Positions 34,801 through 49,745 are shown, counted from the first letter of the stretch. The stretch is 64,000 nucleotides of DNA from Phragmites australis (GCF_958298935.1 NC_084935.1:10846501-10910500); one strand, 5' to 3'. Notes: generated from the letters alone by a model not told the origin. Numbers and translations: made by a program.

Positions 34801-36899
34801 TGTAATATTTGAGAGGAGGTACAATGGTTAAGTTGTTATGCTACAATTTTACTAACATAGAAATATAATTGGTTACCACTTTTGTTGACGTAACTGCTGT
34901 AATCTTGTTGCAATTCATATGTTGGTGAGGTGTAATCTAATCTTCAAGATTAAGTTTGCTGATAGGAATTGTTCAACTGTAGGTCAATTAATTAACATCT
35001 AAGAAATTTTGCTTTTTTCTTTTTTGTTGTGAACATGATTCTCTTAATACATCAGTTTTTTTAATTAATTATTGATTTCTCTGTCTATTTTGTTATCAAA
35101 ATAATAACACCTAAGATCTTTCTCAATTATACTCCTTTAGGTACAGCACTATTGAGGATTACCATCCTGATCTGATTGTTGGTTCGACGGATAAGCAACC
35201 CCTTCTTGAAACCCCTGGAGAGGTATAACATGGCCCTACTTATTTCTGTGGATAATCATTTATCCACAATCTCTGTGCACCTAAATGACCTGGAATGCCT
35301 TCCATTTGGGAGCTTTGCTTTTTTAAATATACCATGCATGTTCAAGAGTCATTGGCTATTTAGTATTTATATAGCTTAACTGATTTAAGGCTGCCTTCCC
35401 TTACAGTTTACAATCTTGTCTAGTTTTGTATCCTCTTTCCAGCCAGCTTTGTAGATTCATGGATGATCAACACTTCTTTAACTGTTATGATCTCAGGTCC
35501 TCAGTGCTGACATGGATTTCTTGTCTCTCATTTCTTATTTAGGTATTTCAACTGAGGAAGCTGCTGCCAACTTCTCTGCCTTATGACTTCAATATTCATG
35601 TAAGTTTGGTTACTTTAGGCTCATTATCCATGTCAGTCCACTTAACACTGAGTGCCGATAACACGCTGCAAACCAAGCATCACGTGTAAACTCTTCCTTA
35701 GCAACCCTTAATTACTCGCTGAATTTAAATAGTAAACAATACTACTGTGTCTGCGTACCGGAGTGTTTGGTGTTGGATAAGTTGTGCTGTGTGATGCTCT
35801 TATGAATTGGGGAACACTGGTAGTGAGGTTGGAAACGTTAGTTGCTTGGGTCTTAATGTTGTTCATTGGCTATTTCTGATTCTCAAATGAAGCATACCTT
35901 TTATAATATCCTTCTCTCTCACTTTCAGATAATGGATTTTCAGCCTGGCGAATATCTCAATGTCAAGGTTTGTAGAACTTTTGTGTCTTTGGTTAGGAAA
36001 GTTTTGGACAATGCTTGTCTACTGGTCTAGCATGATGAATCATGATACAAACTGAGATCATACTTCAAAGTTTCTGCTTTAGCTTGTTTTGTATATCACG
36101 CAGCAGAAAACCTGCAGTGTTCATTATCAGTTTTGTTTGATGCATCCTTAGCGATGCCGTGGCACTATGCAGACATCACATTCTGAAATTTCCTTTTATC
36201 CTTTTGCTTTATTTTTGTCAGGAGGTTCATTACAATCAGCATGGACTGCTGCTTTTAGAGGGGCAAGGAATATACCGATTGGGGGACAACTGGTAAAGAT
36301 GTGATCTTAAAGATTTTTTTAGGTCATTCTTTTTTCGGTTTAAGCTTTACTAGCTCGTGAAACCTTTGAATAGCAGCCTGGGTTCCCTATCGAGACTAAA
36401 GTTGCTTCATTAAATTTTGTTATGATATAATAATTTCTAGAAGATGACCCATTTACCTGGATCATATGCATAATTACCTGTATACAAGTTTGGCACTTTA
36501 CTTCTTTCTATTTCCTTCACATGTTTGAGTGTATGCTTTACTAAAATGTTGCAAAATTATATGCACAAATATATATTTCCCATTCTTTTTCTTTTGAAGT
36601 TGTAACTTAAGTGCCACCTGTTCATCGATACATTCTGTAATATTTAATGAACCTCAATATGTTCTGAAGACTGCTCCTAATTGATAATACAGGTACCCGG
36701 TGCAAGCAGGCGACACCATTTGGATGGCGCCGTTTGTGCCCCAATGGTTAGTGTATGCCACCTTTGTGTTTATCATCCATGGACTCTTTCTGTAGCTAGC
36801 TCATTGCTGTTGCCTTGATGTTCCAGGTATGCTGCCCTTGGTAAAACCAAGACGAGATACTTGCTGTATAAAGATGTCAACAGGAATCCATTGATATGA
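31868..36899 (+). CDS. UGLYAH: (S)-ureidoglycine aminohydrolase, 13 exons, 302 aa
   Basis: Exons: 31868-31928, 32072-32185, 32896-32983, 33061-33137, 33512-33551, 33782-33848, 34733-34818, 35141-35222, 35543-35599, 35929-35967, 36222-36292, 36693-36746, 36827-36899. All are GT-AG and in frame. The enzyme converts (S)-ureidoglycine to (S)-ureidoglycolate and ammonia in purine (allantoin) breakdown, in the ER. Residues 1-21 form a hydrophobic signal peptide, which supports this start over an in-frame ATG at 31784. Two cupin domains follow: FVLQGSISLSVGSG in the first, and EVHYNQHG with PQWYAALG in the second. E238, H240, H244 and Q278 match the manganese ligands of the Arabidopsis enzyme. Length is close to the family norm of about 300. 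Confidence 0.93.
32761..32836 (+). repeat. perfect 38-bp tandem duplication in UGLYAH intron 2
   Basis: The unit beginning TTTGTTAAGCTAATGC occurs at 32761-32798 and again at 32799-32836 without a mismatch, so it arose recently. Confidence 0.95.
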
Positions 36900-38174
36900 T
36901 CAAAGAAAACAAAGCATTCTCGATTGATACCAATGGCTCAAAAATAGAAGACGCCAGCTATGAAGATTTCTCTGGAAGATGTTCACAGGAAAAAATGTTT
37001 TGATTGCTGGCTGTGAAATTTCGTAGCAAATAAATGTAAAAATGTCAAATGTGCTTGGGAAATTCATGATGGCCCAATGGTGACATATGAGAGAACAATT
37101 TGAATTGTAAAACACCCTTCAGGGCTTCAGGTACCATCTTCTGTACGACACTTGCCTATGCTGTGGCCTTAGAAATCTCTCCTGGCTAATAATCGTAAAA
37201 TAATGCATGATCCTAAAGAAAGAAACAGGTTCCCGATAAAAATTGAGTGTCTTTTTCTTTTAATTTCACGAAGCATCAGATATATTCGATCTATATAAGA
37301 AACAACATCCTGATATGTTTATGTTGCATTTGAACTGTAAACTACGAAGGCCAATTCCATTTTCAAAGAGGAAAATTGAAATCCTATTAACCAATCTGTG
37401 ACAGAATATCTATGTTTGTCTTTTTGTGAATAGACGTAAATGATTATCTTGTGCTTACCATTTTTTTAAACTCGTGCTAACCTTCCCAAATGAGAGTCAT
37501 TGCGAATCAAGCCATGCGAAATGCGAAAGGGGATGCGTACTTTTGTATTTACGTCTGTATCAGCCTTCGTTTTCCAGAGAACTTTGTATACGATTATTTC
37601 AGATCTTCCCAAAGATCCCTTAGTTGGTCTTTTCGCTGCGATCGAAAATTGCAATAAAGTGGGTTTTTTACATCCAAAACATTCTACAGTTCATGATTCG
37701 TGCGACAAGTCTTTTTCTTTTATTGCTTTCGAGATTTATTTAGTGCATATCAATAAGCACCACACCTACATATTTATTCTTATTCCCCACCCGTACAACA
37801 CAAAACAGACCAATTTCGAAAAGAAAAAATAATCAGAAAAGTCTCCGAAATCTTTAGAATCAACCAAATCATTTTCCTCCAATGATTTCGATTGATGCTT
37901 GGCTAATCATCATTCCACCACGCAGCTAATCCTGACTAATTAAGGGTTTGCTTAGCAGAGTTTCAGCTTAAAATTTTTTGAAGTCAAGTATTCCTATCTT
38001 TAGAAATTCGTGAAACTAGAGTTGTAGGTACACTAAAGGTATTTGGGTGAGCTATCTTATTCCTATTTTAAACTAAAAATAGAAACTTAAACTACAATCT
38101 TAAAATCTGATATGAAGCTGAAAGCTGGAGTTTAACTAACAGGACCAAAACACAGGGAGCTTGTCTTAAAAAAA
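36900..38174. other. 3' flank and intergenic DNA, no gene seen
   Basis: The first 300 bp are likely the UGLYAH 3' UTR. The remainder is AT-rich. The open stretch at 37500-37832 shows no family signature. Confidence 0.5.
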
Positions 38175-38585
38175 GGTTTTTTGGATTTATGCCATTATAA
38201 ATATTATGGTTTAAAAATATGTCACTACACTTCCAATATTTAAAAAGATACCATTACAAATCTAATAAAAATTAAATATATACCATTACCTTAGTTTACA
38301 TGTACATTTCGTAATAGCATAGATCCAATTTTACGTGATTTGTAATGGCACTGATCTAATTTTAAAAGATTAGTAATAATATGACCTAATTTCAGAAGAT
38401 TCGTAATGACATAGATCTATTTGCAAAATAGATGCGTATTGGTATAGATCTCATTTCAGAAGATTCGTCATGATATGGATTCAATTTTAGAAGATTTATA
38501 ATGGTATCTTTTTAAATACCAAAAGTGTAGTGATATATTTAAAAATCGTGATATTAATAATAGCATAAATTAAAAAACAAAAAAA
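38175..38585. mobile_element. MITE with long terminal inverted repeats and internal tandem repeats
   Basis: About 90 bp at the left (38180-38268) pair with the right end (38490-38580). Shared strings include TATGCCATTATAAATATTATGG, given here in part, versus tatgctattattaatatca, and tcactacactt on both sides. The interior repeats a unit of about 40 bp built on GATCTAATTTYAGAAGATTCGTAATG roughly five times. It sits in the promoter-side DNA of the CK2 beta gene. Confidence 0.7.
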
Positions 38586-38971
38586 TAAACACAATCAGCC
38601 AGAGCTGTCCAAAGCTAATCAAATAATTAATTTATGTTAAACCAAATCATTGCAAAGCAAATCGCATCGCCCACGCTCAACAAAATATCTGGACCTGTAC
38701 GACATTCCCATCCGCAGCAGCCTATAGCGCTAGCTGCTTTGATTCCGACCTCAAGTTTTTGCATCCCCACCCCTCCCTCCCCTCAAAATTCGCAGCGTGT
38801 CCTTTCCACGCTCTCGTGCTCCCCCTTCCTCCATTTCCTCTTCCCCGGCTCCTCCCCGCCCGCGCAAAACCTAACCCTAGCCAGCCTAGCTAGCTTTGGT
38901 CCGCGGCGCCAATGGCGCGCCCCGTGTGAGATTGAGAGAGGCCGCAGCGGGGGAAGCTCGTCGGGGGAGAG

Positions 38972-41518
<2,547 letters not shown>

Positions 41519-41594
41519 ACCTCGTGTACTTGGCTTTTAAGCTCCACAAGTCATGACCCTCGTGTATTTGGCTTTTAAGCTCCACAAGCCGCGC

Positions 41595-42190
41595 CTGGAA
41601 GCTAAGGAAACGGGAATTTTGCAGGTCTAGAGGCCCTTGAAGACTACGTGTAAGAGTGCTCTCGGCAAATAGGTAAAATACTAAGCATGCTGCCGCACGC
41701 TTGTACCTAGGCTGGGCAGACCTATTCGACATTTGAGTGTAGCTCTGAAGGACATCAATGTTGTATGTAACCTAATTCCTGTTGTTGTTTGATTAGTAAA
41801 TCTGGACCTCTTACGGTGTAGAATGTGGGTGTTATTTGCACAGTAAAATGATTTGCTGTGCCGCCTAACATTGCATTGCATGGTTTTGCTGTGCCGCCTA
41901 ACCTTGCATTGCATGGTTTTCCTTCAACTCGCAAGACGTTGAAGTCATGCTTGCAAGTAGAGGGACTGATTGAAGGCCATCAATTTGGTAAGCTCCTGCA
42001 TATGGTCTTTGAACGGGGTGTTTTGTTGTGACGGGTGTGCCGTGTTCGTCGATTGAGTAGTCTTGTTTGGTGGGCTCCATTTGGTATTGGGGCGAATTTC
42101 TGAAAGCTCTTTCAAATTTTGACGTGGCAGTTAGAGGCGTCGTTTTGGATATAATTGGCATTCGTTAAGATATTCGTAATAACATATTAC
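41595..42190. other. CKB 3' UTR and downstream DNA
   Basis: No further gene is seen. A 30-bp unit (GCTGTGCCGCCTAACNTTGCATTGCATGG) is duplicated near 41857-41920. Confidence 0.5.
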
Positions 42191-43000
42191 GTAGTGTTTG
42201 GTTAGATGTTTTGTAACATAATTCAACTATGGAGGGTAGTGTTTGGTTAGATGTTTTGTAACATAATTCAATTACGGAGGGTAAGCTATACTCTTACATG
42301 TGTTTGGTTTGCTTAGTCTGTTATCGATTAACAGGGGAATCGGAAACCAATTTCCCTCCAAATCGACTGATATCCCTGTTGCTCTCTCTCTCTCTCTCCT
42401 TACCCCCTCTCACTTACTCGGCCGATCACAACAGAAGCAACGGCAGTAGCCTTCTCCCCCTCCAAGCCCTCAAACTCACCTGGATCCACCAAAAGGAGGT
42501 CTCCAGGAGCTCATTTGTTGTTTCCCCAAGTCGGTTTCGCCATTCCTCACTGGAACTGAGCTCTATGACAACCTTCTTCTCCAACTTTGGCCGGCGACAC
42601 CTCCTCGTCGTGAAATGCCACTACAGCACCTCCCCACACCATCCGAACCTCGAGTGAGCTCGCCTACGCATAGGTGAGTCTTGCCGACCCCTTCTCCTCC
42701 CCTCCCAGTGCCCTCCTTTGTCCCTGTGCGCCGGCGATGGAGCTCTGCCGCCGCCGCCATGGATGCCGCCCCGAGCTTCAGCTCCGTGCATGTCACCGGG
42801 ACCAAGCAAAATGTTGTCTCCAGTATGCGCTGTCGCCTTCCACTGGCCGGGATTTTCGCCGGTGGCTTCCTCGTTGTTATATTGTCATACCGTTACATTG
42901 AAAAACCAAACAAATCTAGTTTTCACTCATTCACTTTCCATTTCCAGGGTATTGCGATACCATTACCATTTACGATTACAGTGCACTAACCAAACACTAC
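42191..43000. mobile_element. non-autonomous DNA transposon, 810 bp, 14-bp perfect TIRs
   Basis: The left end GTAGTGTTTGGTTA and the right end TAACCAAACACTAC are exact inverted copies. The left 45 bp (42191-42235) are repeated in tandem at 42236-42281. The GC-rich interior has many overlapping open stretches on both strands but no recognised domain. Flanks show no clear target duplication. The TGTTTGGTT-type terminus recalls hAT-like elements of grasses; the superfamily is not settled. Confidence 0.6.
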
Positions 43001-43837
43001 CTTAGATCTTGCTGCGCATCGTAGCATAGTAACCACAAGTTGCTCCTAAGGCTGGCATTACACCAATGCCTAGCGAGAAATCCACAACGATTTCTTATAA
43101 CTGCAGTAAGATCACATGTCTGACTAGACTCGCGAAACATGTCTCTGAACTACAAAGGTTGGTGGCCAGGTGGATGCCATGTGTAAATTTATACTGACAG
43201 GTGGGACCGGACTGTTGTGACAGTCATATTCAACAGATCGACTGACGTGGAGTTTCATGAAATGCCAGGCGGCCTGGCCAAAGCAAGGCTTAAGCATTTC
43301 TCAAGCTGGCTTTGGGCCGTGTCAGGAGAAAGCTCAATTTTATTCGGGCTCTGCAATGTCGTTTGTAGTTTGCATCACTCACAAATGACTGTTGTTTCGA
43401 CAATCTTACATTCTTACTGCACAAAAGAATGAGCTTCCCAGTAAATGGATTTGTCGAAACATCACGAATCTCAAGAATTTGACTCGCCAGGAACCGTAAC
43501 CTCACAGTTCACAAGGAGGAATAAAAAACCGTAGTTATACTGTTCTAAAAAAACATGACGGATGTCTGTACCATTTGCAATTTCATCTGACTCAAGCTTC
43601 AACTCAGAATGAAAACAGAAAGCAGCACTAGGTCTTGGAGCTCACAGACAAATATTCACTGGTACAAAAAGATATCCATGCAGGATACAAGTAAAAGAAG
43701 AAACGGATGTCTGTGTTTGAGATGGAGTATAATTTATTAAGATCATTCTCTTCATCCCAAGTCCATGGGTTTGCAAACTTCAACTCACATTCTAAAAATG
43801 AAGATGCAAAATACGAGACAGTTTAAGATGTCATCAA
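43001..43837. other. intergenic DNA and ATP synthase 3' UTR
   Basis: No gene is seen. The last few hundred bases before 43838 are probably the 3' UTR of the minus-strand gene. Confidence 0.45.
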
Positions 43838-45912
43838 TTAACCGGTCAATGCAGCATTAAGCGCACTGTGAACATCGACTCCGATCTGAGCCTCAGCCTT
43901 CTCCAAGTCAGTTGATGCTGATCCAAGCTTAGCGGTGAATTCAGTGAGACCCTTCTGGACCAAGCTTGGGTCAATCTGATCGAGAGGGACAGCCTCAACA
44001 GCCACAATATCAGCGATGGAGTTTGCATGGACGAATGCAAAGCCACTGCTCACAAAGTACTTGGTCACATCATTTCCCTCATGTACCGACATAACACCAG
44101 GCTTGAGTTCTGCGATTGTGGAAACATGGCCTGGCAAAACACCCATCTGACCAGTTGTAGCTGGTACAATTACCATGTCAACCTGAAAAAGGTTGAAAGG
44201 ATGCCACATCAATGAAAAGCAACACAGGGTAATACAGTTCTCAGATAAATATATTGATGGGAGTAAAAAGAAGGCACGCTGACTTTATCATAACTTTACA
44301 AGAAAGCAATGTAAATCAGAAACCAATTCCTTCTCAGACAAATAGCAATGACAAAACATGACGGTACAGAACAAATCTCGAAACCTATATACAGCATAAT
44401 GTAAAAGAATTACATTATAACATAAAGGTTCAGATGGCAAGCAAAAAAGCAGTGAAGATAGTGCTTAGGTCACCGTTCCATTCCACAGTAAGTTCAACTA
44501 TCCCAAAAGAAGCAGTTTCAGAAAACTATCCACCATACAGCAAGATAAATATCAAGTAGTTGGTTGAATATCATGGTAAATACATGAGAATAGATGAAAG
44601 GACAAAGCCCTTGATGGCACCAAGTTACCTTTACTGACAAGAAACCAAGTTGCAAATATTAAACCAATATTTGGCCTATTCACCACAAGAAAAAGCATCA
44701 CGAGAAAAAGCTAAAATTGTTGCACAAACAAAAAAGTCAACTGTCCACACAAAAAATTAAAAATAAGCGAGTAGCAGACCATACTAAGATGCAATTTTAT
44801 AATGTGGAACTTCAGAATGATCTTCTCAATCATGGATACTCTACACCAGGGATATTGACATCAAAATGTAAATGCCATCAAGTAATAACCTATCTCAAGC
44901 TACAACAGCACCAAAACACAATTACGTGATAAGCACTTGAAAAAGTCTCGGTCACTTTTCCTCAACCCACTATTTCAACTCAGCCAGCAGATATAACACA
45001 GTAAACACCAATGTCGAAAAGGTGCAAAACACATCGTAGAGTTACATGCAAATATATTGTGCTAATCATAAATAAAACTTGACTTATACAAACATTAAAC
45101 TGAGATAGAGATTTGTAAACTAACTTCCGACCAAAAGAAACTGTACGATGAACCTCAAATGAGACCCAAAATCCCCAGTCACGGAACACCAACAGACCCA
45201 TTTACCAGACGGGTTACACCACATTGAACCATCCATGAAGGTCAGCAGCTCCAACCTGCCCGAGCCAGCCGAACATCACTAAAACAAGGAAAATACCTGA
45301 TAATTATCTAACAACGTCGCCCAATGAGAAACTCCAGTAGGATCGCATGCAACGATTGAGCCTATCACAAACATTTGACCTCAATAATAACATCAGGTAA
45401 TAGCATTCATCACACCCCTTACATCGAATCCACAATCCTTAACCGTAGCACGCTGACCCCAGCTGAACATTCCCATCAGCCCGGGCGAGCCAGATCACCG
45501 GAGGCGCAGCCCTCCCCCCAAATCCCCCCATCGCCCAAACCGACCCCCAGATCGCGTCAGACCCCAAACCTTAGGCAAGCCCGTACACACAGATCTGAGA
45601 CCTACGGGGACGGGTAGGGAAGGGAAGGGCCAAGGGGGCGGGCGGGTATACCTCCTTGTTGGCGATCTCGGACTTGTAGGGGAGGACGAAGTTGACGGTG
45701 AGCTTGGTGGGGATGGCGGCCGGCGTGGGCGGGCGCGGCTGCATCAGGGACATGGGCGTCTTGGGGGCCTCGATGTTGGGGGCCACCTTCTTCCAGGCCT
45801 CCACGAACGTGGAGTCCTCCGACGCCTGCGCGGGCACCCCCGCCGTGGAGAGCGCCCGTCGGGCCGCGGCGGCGCGGGAGGCCAGGCGGCGGGCGGCGTG
45901 GCGCAGCATCAT
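43838..45912 (-). CDS. ATP5D: mitochondrial ATP synthase F1 delta' subunit, 2 exons, 201 aa
   Basis: Exon 1 is 45912-45652 and exon 2 is 44182-43838, joined by a 1.47 kb GT-AG intron in phase 0. The product is the plant mitochondrial delta' subunit, homologous to bacterial epsilon, in the central stalk that couples F1 rotation to the c-ring. The first about 25 residues ([20 protein letters not shown]) are Arg/Ala-rich without acids, a mitochondrial presequence. The beta-sandwich follows with [35 protein letters not shown] and [14 protein letters not shown], then a C-terminal helical hairpin rich in Glu/Ala. Met codons at 45912 and 45909 are adjacent; either could start. Length is normal for plants. 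Confidence 0.95.
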
Positions 45913-46649
45913 TTTTCGCTCTCCCTCCTCTCCGATTTGGCCCCGCGGATTGACGGGTGGCTGCGTGGAAGGAAGGATGCGACCTGGGGAATGGGTGGGT
46001 CAGCGACTCAGCGGGTGATCGGGGAGTTGGGGTTAGGGCGATATAAGAGACCCTCGTATTTCAGCTGTGCGTCTCTAGCGGTCGTCCCCTTAGATTGTGT
46101 TTGAAAAAATCTGAGTAGAAATATTTGAACACACTTATTAAACTATATAAGTATTTATGTATATATGTTGGATTAGAGTGGATAAAACAGCTGTGGATAA
46201 ATTTTTTTATGCCCACGTATTTGTACCCATAGACAAATAATATAACCTAAATCTGTGCTCACGAGGGTTTTTACCCGTAAGCACGTAAGTAATATGTGCA
46301 CATTGCCACCTCTACCAAAGGGGTGGAGGCGCTACCATTAGGCTAGGCTTGCTTAAGCTGAATCAGAGCGACTTTATATTTAGGTTGGGTTGGGTTGAGC
46401 TAGTCGCTCTAATTTATTCAACCAATATCATTTTCTATGTTTGGAAAACACATTTGACTTGTTTGGAGGCCTACAAATATTTTTTAAAGCATCTTTATCT
46501 GATTTCTCATAATGTGGTTTTTTGACCAATTGGTTGTACGGAAAACTGAGTATGGATGGGTATGGGTGTGGCGTATATGTGTATGAGTATGGTATGCATG
46601 TATAGTGGTGTATATGTGTCATCCTTATAATTAGGGAAAAAAGATTTTA
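45913..46649. other. ATP synthase promoter side and intergenic DNA
   Basis: GC-rich for 150 bp upstream of the start codon, then AT-rich without coding signal. A TG/TATG-rich low-complexity stretch lies at 46550-46620. Confidence 0.5.
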
Positions 46650-46937
46650 TGTTGTTACCGTAGCCTTGCAAACAATATTGAACACTTCCGTTACAGATCT
46701 GTTGAAATTATGATCACAACACAATAAACATTACTTGTAATTGTAAGTGTAATAATTGTTTCTATCTTGTTACTGCATCAGACAAGTGGGGGTATTTATA
46801 GGCTACCTTAACCACTTTTATAATTATTACATTTGTATCCCTTATCCACTTGAATATTTCTTTTAACACTAGATAATATTGTTAGGGTATTACAGTCATT
46901 ATATACCTATAGTGCCCTATACAATCTAACCCTAACA
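46650..46937 (-). repeat. short solo-LTR-like fragment (copia-type)
   Basis: On the minus strand this reads TGTTAGGGTTAG to GTAACAACA, about 288 bp, with a TATA-like CCTATAAATACCCCC near 46805 followed by an AACAAGATAGAAACAATT stretch, as in small copia LTRs. The 5-bp flanks (tttta and cgtgt) do not match, and there is no adjacent primer-binding site or polypurine tract. Confidence 0.4.
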
Positions 46938-48537
46938 CGTGTCGTAGAGGGGCCCACACCGAGCCCTTCACCAGGGCTACTAACGATCTCCCTCTGACCA
47001 TATTCTGGTCGGGTTCTGATTAACCTATAGGTTCCTTCTCGTACGAGTCTTGGCTCCTTCTCGTATAAGTCTCCGCTCTATCGCCGAAGGTCATTGTGCC
47101 GCCTCCCTTCTACCTCAGGGCTTTGTTGTACCCTTCATGATTCGGGTCTCGTCATGTCCCTTCGTCCTTCGATTCTTGCCCCCGGGCTTCATCTATTAGG
47201 CTTTGTTATATCTTCTCGAGCCTAACTCCTATAAAGCACAAAGAAAAACATCTTTACCTTTATATTAGCCTCATTACTCTGCCTTTTAGATTGACTGTTG
47301 TGACTGAAGTCAATAAACGAGGACCCATGTGTTACCATTCCCCCGACAAGACCCATTAAGACTCCGTATAGGGACCTAAGCACCCTGCAATGTAGGTCAG
47401 TGTACACACTTTACACATTCATAATAGAGAAGGTACCAGATGCACAAAGGCCAGACATCTCGCTTTGTCTATCTCAATATTTCTATGATGAATAGTCAAT
47501 GCATGGCTATCGAAGGTTAGCAAGGCTATTGTGAACTCGATCAACAACCGATCATCTGCCCACGGTTTACATGCATCATTACGGGGAGTTGCCCATTCGG
47601 AAGACAAAGACATCAACATATCTATTCTCTCAGATAGGAGAAGAAGGAGATAGCATTCATCGACAAGAAACGGTGAGTTCCTTGGGGGATTCACCACGTA
47701 CCTTTCCGATGACATTGGAGATAGCACTGATCTCAGTCCTCCCTCTGCGTCACCGACCTCCATCTCTGATCCACGGTCATTGTTGTCGCTGGTTCCATCC
47801 ACGCCCTCACCGCGGTCGTGCGCCTCATGCACATCCCCTCGAATGCAACATCCAATCCGATGTGCATGGACCAGCTCGTCTTTTCCGCGCCGCCCTCCGC
47901 GCGGCTCACCATCGGCTCCACCAGCTTCGCCGCTTCTCACCACCGATCGTGGGGCTCGCATTGCGGATGGCGTCACCGGTCCTGCTTCCTCCGAAGCAGT
48001 GGCATCCTTACCACCGTCGTGGTGTTGCCCTGTCCACGGATCATTATATAGTCTTGTACATGGACCAGTAGCATAGCACCCGTCCACACTCGTGCCACCT
48101 AAGGAGATTATCGCAATAGCCGCAGTGATCGTCGCGCCGGCCGAAGCACCTTCGGTGCCCATACCCACAGGCGACGACGCTTCTCCGGGTCCTCTGCCAA
48201 CAGAGATCGCCGTTGCTGTCCTAGCCTCCTCCACCGATCCACCGCCTTCGCCCCTACCGTCGGCTTTGTCGCACGGTGGCCGCGGCAGCAAATCGAAGGT
48301 CGGGTATCCGCCGCCAGTGGAACCCCATCGGCCTCGACCTCTCCTGACGGTTTCCTCCCTGAGCTCCGCTGCACTGAGGCCGAGGAAGAGCGGGCCGCCC
48401 TCCACGTGAAGCACGCCGCCTGTGTGTGAGCGAGAGTGGAAGGGGGTGGGGAGGAATAGGGCAACCCTACCCGCCCTTGCCTCGGCCAGGCGGGCCTCGC
48501 TGGCCGCATGGGCTCTGCCACGCCAGCCAACAGACCA
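46938..48537. other. unrecognised GC-rich DNA with a 373-codon open frame
   Basis: The largest open stretch is on the minus strand, 48540-47419, but the plus strand also has long open frames here (47571-48071, 48092-48409). That is what GC-rich non-coding DNA gives. No domain or family motif is seen. The Gly/Arg/Asp-rich composition has no plausible fold signature. It forms the left flank into which the MULE inserted; sequence continues at 55375. Confidence 0.25.
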
Positions 48538-48546
48538 CACGCCACT

Positions 48547-48624
48547 GGGTTTTTTTATTTTTATATTTTTTGAGTTAAAATTTAAATAAATAGATTCCCG
48601 GTAAAGATATTTGCAAAACTAGGC
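48547..48624. repeat. left TIR of the MULE
   Basis: AT-rich repeat ending CAAAACTAGGC. It matches the inverted right TIR with only a few differences (for example CCCGGTAAAG versus CCCGGTGAAG). Confidence 0.95.
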
Positions 48625-48629
48625 TCTTG

Positions 48630-48775
48630 CAGCCCTCTGAGAGGGCGGTTACGGTTCCTAACCGCCCCCTGAGAGGGCGGTAGGCCTAACCGCCCCCTCA
48701 GAGGACGGCAAGAGGGGCTAACCGCCCTCTCAGGGGGCGGTTAGCCCCTAGCCGCCCTCTCAGGGGGCGGTTAGG
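48630..48775. repeat. left subterminal palindrome array
   Basis: Five copies, spaced about 30 bp, of AACCGCCCTCTCAGAGGGCG-type palindromes (near 48632, 48662, 48690, 48720 and 48750). Each can fold on itself and is a candidate transposase-binding or hairpin site. Confidence 0.9.
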
Positions 48776-49148
48776 GACATTTTTTCCTCTAAAAATATTT
48801 TTTTCCATTTTGTCCTCTAAAAATGTATTTTTTTGTAATTAAAGAAATAAAAAAGGAAGGGGTGTAAGGAAATTAAGAATTTAAATTTGGAGTAGGTTAT
48901 GTAATAGCGGGAGAAAAAAATCAGTAATTAGTAGTTGCAGCATTTTACGTGGGTATGGGGTGCGAACGAGGACAAACATAGTATTAAATATAGGGTGAAA
49001 ACATTGCAATATACTGTAACCGCGACGACACGATGAGAAAACAAAGGTGTCATGTACGGTTCGCACTAAGACCTACTTACTAGTGCGCCGATCCTAATCA
49101 TAACATGTCTTAGGGAGGGAAAGTATGTCGGGTTACATTAGGTACTCT

Positions 49149-49745
49149 CTACTGCGTGCATCTAGGATACTTTCCCTTTCGAAGGGCATCGGGACCTGCC
49201 GCCTTAGCACGGCGGGCTCTCTCCCGCTTCCTTTCCCTCTTAGCCTCTCGAGCCTGAGCCACGGTACGGTCGTGCGCCGCCTTCCTCATGCGCTCTTCTT
49301 CCTCCCGCTTGAGGTGAAGTTCCTCTTGCTGTTGCTCGTACTCCCGACGTACGTATGCTTCCCTTCTCCACCTCATGTTCATATCAACCCACAGCTTCTG
49401 TGAGTCATTTTGCTCATTTTTGAGCCACTGAATAAAATCACAGAGCGGTGGAGGGGACTGAACAAATGGAATAAGATGAGCGGTTAGTAAAAGAGGGTGC
49501 GTAATCAGAAGAGATGAGACGGATATCTGTTACCGTACCGATCGATAACCAGTTGTTGCATGGCGAGGCTTGTCATACTCGTAGTTGGCACACATGAAGA
49601 AGTGCAGCCCATAGGTGTATGAGATGTCCTGCGACTCGCGGAGCTTACAAAGGTCACCACAGAAGCACATTAGTGGTTCGAGACCTTCAGGTATGGTAGT
49701 CCCCCAATGTTTCTTTGGTAGGCTCGATGGAGCTGAGGAAGACAT
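49149..49745 (-). CDS. MULE-borne GRF-zinc-finger-like / coiled-coil protein, 2 exons, 171 aa
   Basis: Exon 1 is 49745-49539 and exon 2 is 49457-49149 (GT-AG, phase 0). Residues about 24-52 carry PLMCFCGDLCKLRESQD and GLHFFMCANYEYDKP. The CxCxxxC spacing, aromatic residues and later Cys recall the GRF zinc finger, which in other proteins binds single-stranded nucleic acid. After PPPLCDFIQWL comes a long, highly charged Arg/Glu coiled coil to the C-terminus. Both exons are free of stops. Position is third in the element, downstream of the mobile-domain gene. Family assignment is by motif memory; function is unknown. Confidence 0.6.

Noticed and set aside
42298..43005. Multiple frames of 75-119 codons within the TIR element
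   Set aside because: They overlap on both strands, lack domains and are typical of GC-rich transposon interiors.
46650..46937. Treating the short LTR-like fragment as a proven solo LTR
   Set aside because: The flanking 5-mers do not match, so it is reported only at low confidence.
47571..48409. Plus-strand frames opposite the 373-codon minus frame
   Set aside because: There are no recognisable motifs. Long frames on both strands point to base composition rather than coding.
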